Below, piece after piece: positions 44,338-46,870 of a DNA stretch of 46,870 bases. The DNA comes from Candidatus Gastranaerophilales bacterium (lineage in GTDB: Bacteria; Cyanobacteriota; Vampirovibrionia; Gastranaerophilales; Gastranaerophilaceae). The translations under genes were made by a program, and so were the position numbers. The DNA is taken from NCBI GenBank assembly GCA_944323335.1, contig CALUSB010000015.1, positions 1-46,870 of the forward strand. Direction: 5' to 3'. A model generated the notes under the pieces. It searched no databases. It was given only the letters and a program-made list of their open reading frames with translations, and was not told where the DNA came from. Each line of letters starts with the position of its first letter. Position 1 is the stretch's first letter.

Positions 44338-45699
44338 ATGAGTGAAAAGGTACTTGTAGTAGGGCTTTCTGTAACAGGCAGTGCGTGCGCGCAATATTTA
44401 AGCAAGGGTTATGATGTTTATCTTACAGATTCAAAGGCAGAATCAGAGCAGGATAAAGAATTATTGGGCAAGCTTCGCTCATTGGGTGTCAATTTTGAGT
44501 TTGGCTCACACAGTGAAGATTTTATAAAAGGTGCAAAATTTGCTATAATAAGCCCCTCGATACCACAAGATGCCGATATTTTAAAACTTCTTGAGAAAAA
44601 CTCTATCGAATATTTCTCAGACATTGAGTTTGTTTTCAGGGAAACAAAAAAATCCGATAAACCGCAGATTTACCTTGTAACGGGGACTAACGGAAAAACT
44701 ACAACAACGCTTTTAATGTCGCATATTTTATCGGAAAAATTCGCTGCGCCCGCTTGCGGTAATGTCGGCGTGTCACCTGTTGAGCATTTAGAGTCAAACA
44801 GTGACTTTCTTGTAATTGAGGCAAGTTCGTATCAGCTGAATTATTCAAAACAACTTGCTCCTAAGGTTGCAGTGTTTACAAACTTAACCCCTGACCACCT
44901 TTCCTGGCATGGCGGGCTGGATGGGTATTTTGAAGCCAAGGCGTCAGTTTTTAGGCGTATGGGGGAAGATTCCCATGTGATATTAAATTTTGATGATGAA
45001 ATGGTTAGAAAATTATCAAATGAACTAAAATCAAAAGTTCACTTTTTTGCTCTAAATAAGGCAGAACTAGCTGATATTCAAGATAATTGCTATATAGATT
45101 GTGATGCGATTTTTTATGGCGAAGAAAAAATTATTGATGTTAAAGATGTGCCAATTGTCGGTAATCACAACCTGCAAAATGTTATGTGCTGCGTGATTGC
45201 AGCAAAAATAGCGGGGTTAGGAAATGATGTTATAAAAAATGCTGTTAAATCATTTAAAGCTCCTGCTCACAGGTGTGAATTTATAAGAACACTTGATGAT
45301 ACGGCTTATTACAATGACTCAAAAGCAACCAATCCTGAGGCTTCAATTGTAGCCATTAACTCCTTTGAGGGCAAAAAAGTGGTGCTTATAGCCGGCGGCA
45401 GAGATAAAAACACTTCGCTTGACGAGTTTATAAAATCAATAAAAGACAGAATTTCAAAGGTTGTATTAATTGGCGAAGCAACAGAGCGTTTTATGAATGA
45501 GATTTATGCAAGCGGTTATACAAATATAGTACATGCTCAGTCGCTTGAGGAGGCAATTGACCTTGCAAGTCTGGATAAGCCGGATGTTGTCTTATTATCC
45601 CCTGCTTGTGCCAGCTTTGATATGTTTAAAAACTACGAGGAAAGAGGGGAGGCTTTTAGGCGCTATGTCCTATCAAAAAAGCAACTCGTATCACGATAG
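44338..45699 (+). CDS. murD: UDP-MurNAc-L-Ala:D-Glu ligase
   Basis: MurD adds D-Glu to UDP-MurNAc-L-Ala. The 453-aa protein has an N-terminal UDP-binding domain, the ATP loop VTGTNGKTTTT, EASSYQLN, NLTPDHLSWHG, APAHRCEF and NDSKATNPEA. It follows mraY by 3 nt and overlaps ftsW by 35 nt. Confidence 0.97.
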   Translation: MSEKVLVVGLSVTGSACAQYLSKGYDVYLTDSKAESEQDKELLGKLRSLGVNFEFGSHSEDFIKGAKFAIISPSIPQDADILKLLEKNSIEYFSDIEFVFRETKKSDKPQIYLVTGTNGKTTTTLLMSHILSEKFAAPACGNVGVSPVEHLESNSDFLVIEASSYQLNYSKQLAPKVAVFTNLTPDHLSWHGGLDGYFEAKASVFRRMGEDSHVILNFDDEMVRKLSNELKSKVHFFALNKAELADIQDNCYIDCDAIFYGEEKIIDVKDVPIVGNHNLQNVMCCVIAAKIAGLGNDVIKNAVKSFKAPAHRCEFIRTLDDTAYYNDSKATNPEASIVAINSFEGKKVVLIAGGRDKNTSLDEFIKSIKDRISKVVLIGEATERFMNEIYASGYTNIVHAQSLEEAIDLASLDKPDVVLLSPACASFDMFKNYEERGEAFRRYVLSKKQLVSR

Positions 45700-46819
45700 A
45701 GATTCAGGAAGCAATTATATAATTTCTCAACCCGATAATACCCTTGTGACAGTAGTAATTTTTCTTGTTGTAATAGGTATTATGGCGATATTTTCCGCAG
45801 GTTCTCCGCGAGCTATTGCAAGCGGGGATAATCCGCTTGTTTTTACGATAAAGCAGCTTGCTTGGCTTGTAGCAGGTGTAGTTTGTGCTTCGTTTTTATC
45901 TAAGTACGATTACAAAAACCTTAAGGTCTGGGCTATACCGTCTTGTGTTTTTGTACTTATTTTGCTGCTTTTGGTTCAGTTTTCACCATTAGGGTTAATG
46001 GTAAATGAGGCAAAAAGGTGGCTTGCGCTCGGGCCATTGCAATTTCAGCCCTCAGAGCTTGCTAAACCTGCGGTAGTACTTGCTTTTGCAACTCTTTTTT
46101 CGGCTAATATTAATATACTTGATGAAAAGAAATTTCCGTTTTACTTTCTTTTTGCGGCTATGTTGTTTTTAATATTTAAACAGCCTAACCTTTCTATGGT
46201 AATTTTACTTTGTATGACAAGTATGGTTCTGTACTTTGTTGCCGGCGGCAGAATAAAAACAATTTTGGCTGCTTTTGCCGTGGCCGTGCCTGTTTTGCCT
46301 TTCTTAATACTTGGATACCAAAAACAAAGGATTTTAGTTTGGCTTGACCCGCAAAAAGACCCGCATAACGCAGGGTATAATATCATACAATCGCTTGTAG
46401 CCTTTGCTGGAGGCGGCTTTTTTGGTGTAGGTTTTGGTAATTCAAAACAAAAACTCTCATGGCTGCCCGAGGGGCACACAGACTTTATTTTTGCCGTTAT
46501 TGCAGAAGAATTTGGCTTTCTGGGGTGCTTTTTTATAATCTGTCTTTTTGCCATGTTTGCATACAGAGGCTTTATTGTTGCTAAAAGATGTCCAGATATG
46601 TTTGGTAAACTGCTTGCCGTGGGTATTACTTTTTCAATATGTTTCCAAGCTTTAATGAATATATCAGTTGCAAGTTCTTTCTTGCCTGCTACAGGTATTC
46701 CTCTTCCTTTTATAAGCTATGGCGGTTCATCTTTATTTGTTTCTCTTTGCATGTTTGGTGTATTGTTAAATATATCTAAAAAGAGAGTTCAGAGGATAAA
46801 ACCATATGCACCGTACTAG
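45665..46819 (+). CDS. ftsW: Peptidoglycan glycosyltransferase FtsW (SEDS family)
   Basis: FtsW polymerises lipid II at the division septum, with a class B PBP. The start at 45665 (384 aa) follows a GGAGG-rich region inside murD; a longer frame from 45533 would lie fully within murD. Ten membrane segments are expected; family blocks are FSAGSPRAI, AKRWLALGPLQFQPSELAK, GHTDFIFAVIAEEFG and PLPFISYGGSS. The N-terminal approximately 20 residues are polar (SYQKSNSYHDRDSGSN). It lies between murD and murG, the classic position. Confidence 0.95.
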   Translation: MSYQKSNSYHDRDSGSNYIISQPDNTLVTVVIFLVVIGIMAIFSAGSPRAIASGDNPLVFTIKQLAWLVAGVVCASFLSKYDYKNLKVWAIPSCVFVLILLLLVQFSPLGLMVNEAKRWLALGPLQFQPSELAKPAVVLAFATLFSANINILDEKKFPFYFLFAAMLFLIFKQPNLSMVILLCMTSMVLYFVAGGRIKTILAAFAVAVPVLPFLILGYQKQRILVWLDPQKDPHNAGYNIIQSLVAFAGGGFFGVGFGNSKQKLSWLPEGHTDFIFAVIAEEFGFLGCFFIICLFAMFAYRGFIVAKRCPDMFGKLLAVGITFSICFQALMNISVASSFLPATGIPLPFISYGGSSLFVSLCMFGVLLNISKKRVQRIKPYAPY

Positions 46820-46870
46820 ATATTTTGTGACAGGCGGAGGAACTGGCGGACACATTTACCCTGCGCTTGC
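46806..46870 (+). CDS. murG: UDP-GlcNAc:lipid I transferase MurG, N-terminal fragment
   Basis: An ATG at 46806 overlaps the ftsW stop by 14 nt and opens MHRTRYFVTGGGTGGHIYPA, carrying the MurG signature GGGTGGH near residue 10. MurG makes lipid II from lipid I. The gene runs off the window end. Confidence 0.9.
   Translation, partial: MHRTRYFVTGGGTGGHIYPAL

Noticed and set aside
45533..45664. A longer ftsW with a 44-residue N-terminal extension
   Set aside because: The extension lies in the coding part of murD in another frame and resembles no FtsW N-terminus; the ATG at 45665 gives the normal length.
1..46870. CRISPR array, insertion sequence or prophage
   Set aside because: No regularly spaced repeats, transposase, integrase or phage structural gene was seen on either strand. 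The only repeats found are the tRNA-linked pair and short local motifs.

Overview
The window is AT-rich bacterial chromosome carrying mostly housekeeping genes. It best fits a non-photosynthetic, probably fermentative relative of the cyanobacteria (Vampirovibrionia/Melainabacteria, possibly a gut Gastranaerophilales-type lineage). The clearest lineage marker is an OmpR-family response regulator at 13041-13787 that closely resembles cyanobacterial RpaB. A Kdo transferase (waaA) points to an LPS outer membrane. The window holds no photosystem, cytochrome, ATP synthase or terminal oxidase gene. A YqhD-type alcohol dehydrogenase suits fermentation. This placement is inference from the sequence, not a database result.

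Layout: 1-402 is the end of an rRNA operon (23S 3' end, 5S, strong terminator). 504-2412 (minus) is a TPR protein and a metallophosphoesterase. 2447-3972 (plus) is ispG and a small secreted protein. 3967-9552 (minus) is a tight five-gene operon for complex I-like membrane subunits J, K, L, M and N with no peripheral-arm genes beside it. 9730-14388 (plus) is proS, gatD, a Gln-rich coiled-coil protein, the RpaB-like regulator and a compact M14-type peptidase. Then come yqhD (minus), a type IV pilin-like protein, rpmI-rplT (plus), a Spy-like plus GT-C-like pair (minus), and pheS (plus). 20034-24774 (minus) is rpmF-plsX-fabH-fabD-fabG followed by an ankyrin protein. 24902-27566 holds a winged-helix protein, leuD-leuB and a DUF5672 protein. 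27635-27819 is tRNA-Val(UAC) beside an unusual tRNA-derived repeat and cruciform. Then an MsbA-like ABC transporter and a Nudix hydrolase (minus), the seven-gene purSQLFMND operon (30397-37453, plus), rpsF-ssb-rpsR (minus), DUF4127-waaA-dapF (minus), and a dcw segment murF-mraY-murD-ftsW-murG (plus, murG cut by the window end).

How the genes work together: much of the window builds the envelope. Fatty-acid initiation (plsX/fabHDG), a lipid flippase, Kdo transfer, diaminopimelate (dapF), peptidoglycan precursors (murF, mraY, murD, murG), the SEDS polymerase FtsW and a possible amidating subunit (gatD) are all present. Translation (proS, pheS, L35, L20, L32, S6, S18) and purine, leucine and isoprenoid synthesis make up the rest.

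The most unusual item is the nuoJKLMN-like module. By eye, its L and K subunits lack most of the conserved charged channel residues, while M and N keep their central Glu/Lys pairs. No CRISPR array, transposase or prophage gene was seen. The only stretches without a gene are short intergenic regions; the longest is about 185 bases between the tRNA and the ABC transporter.
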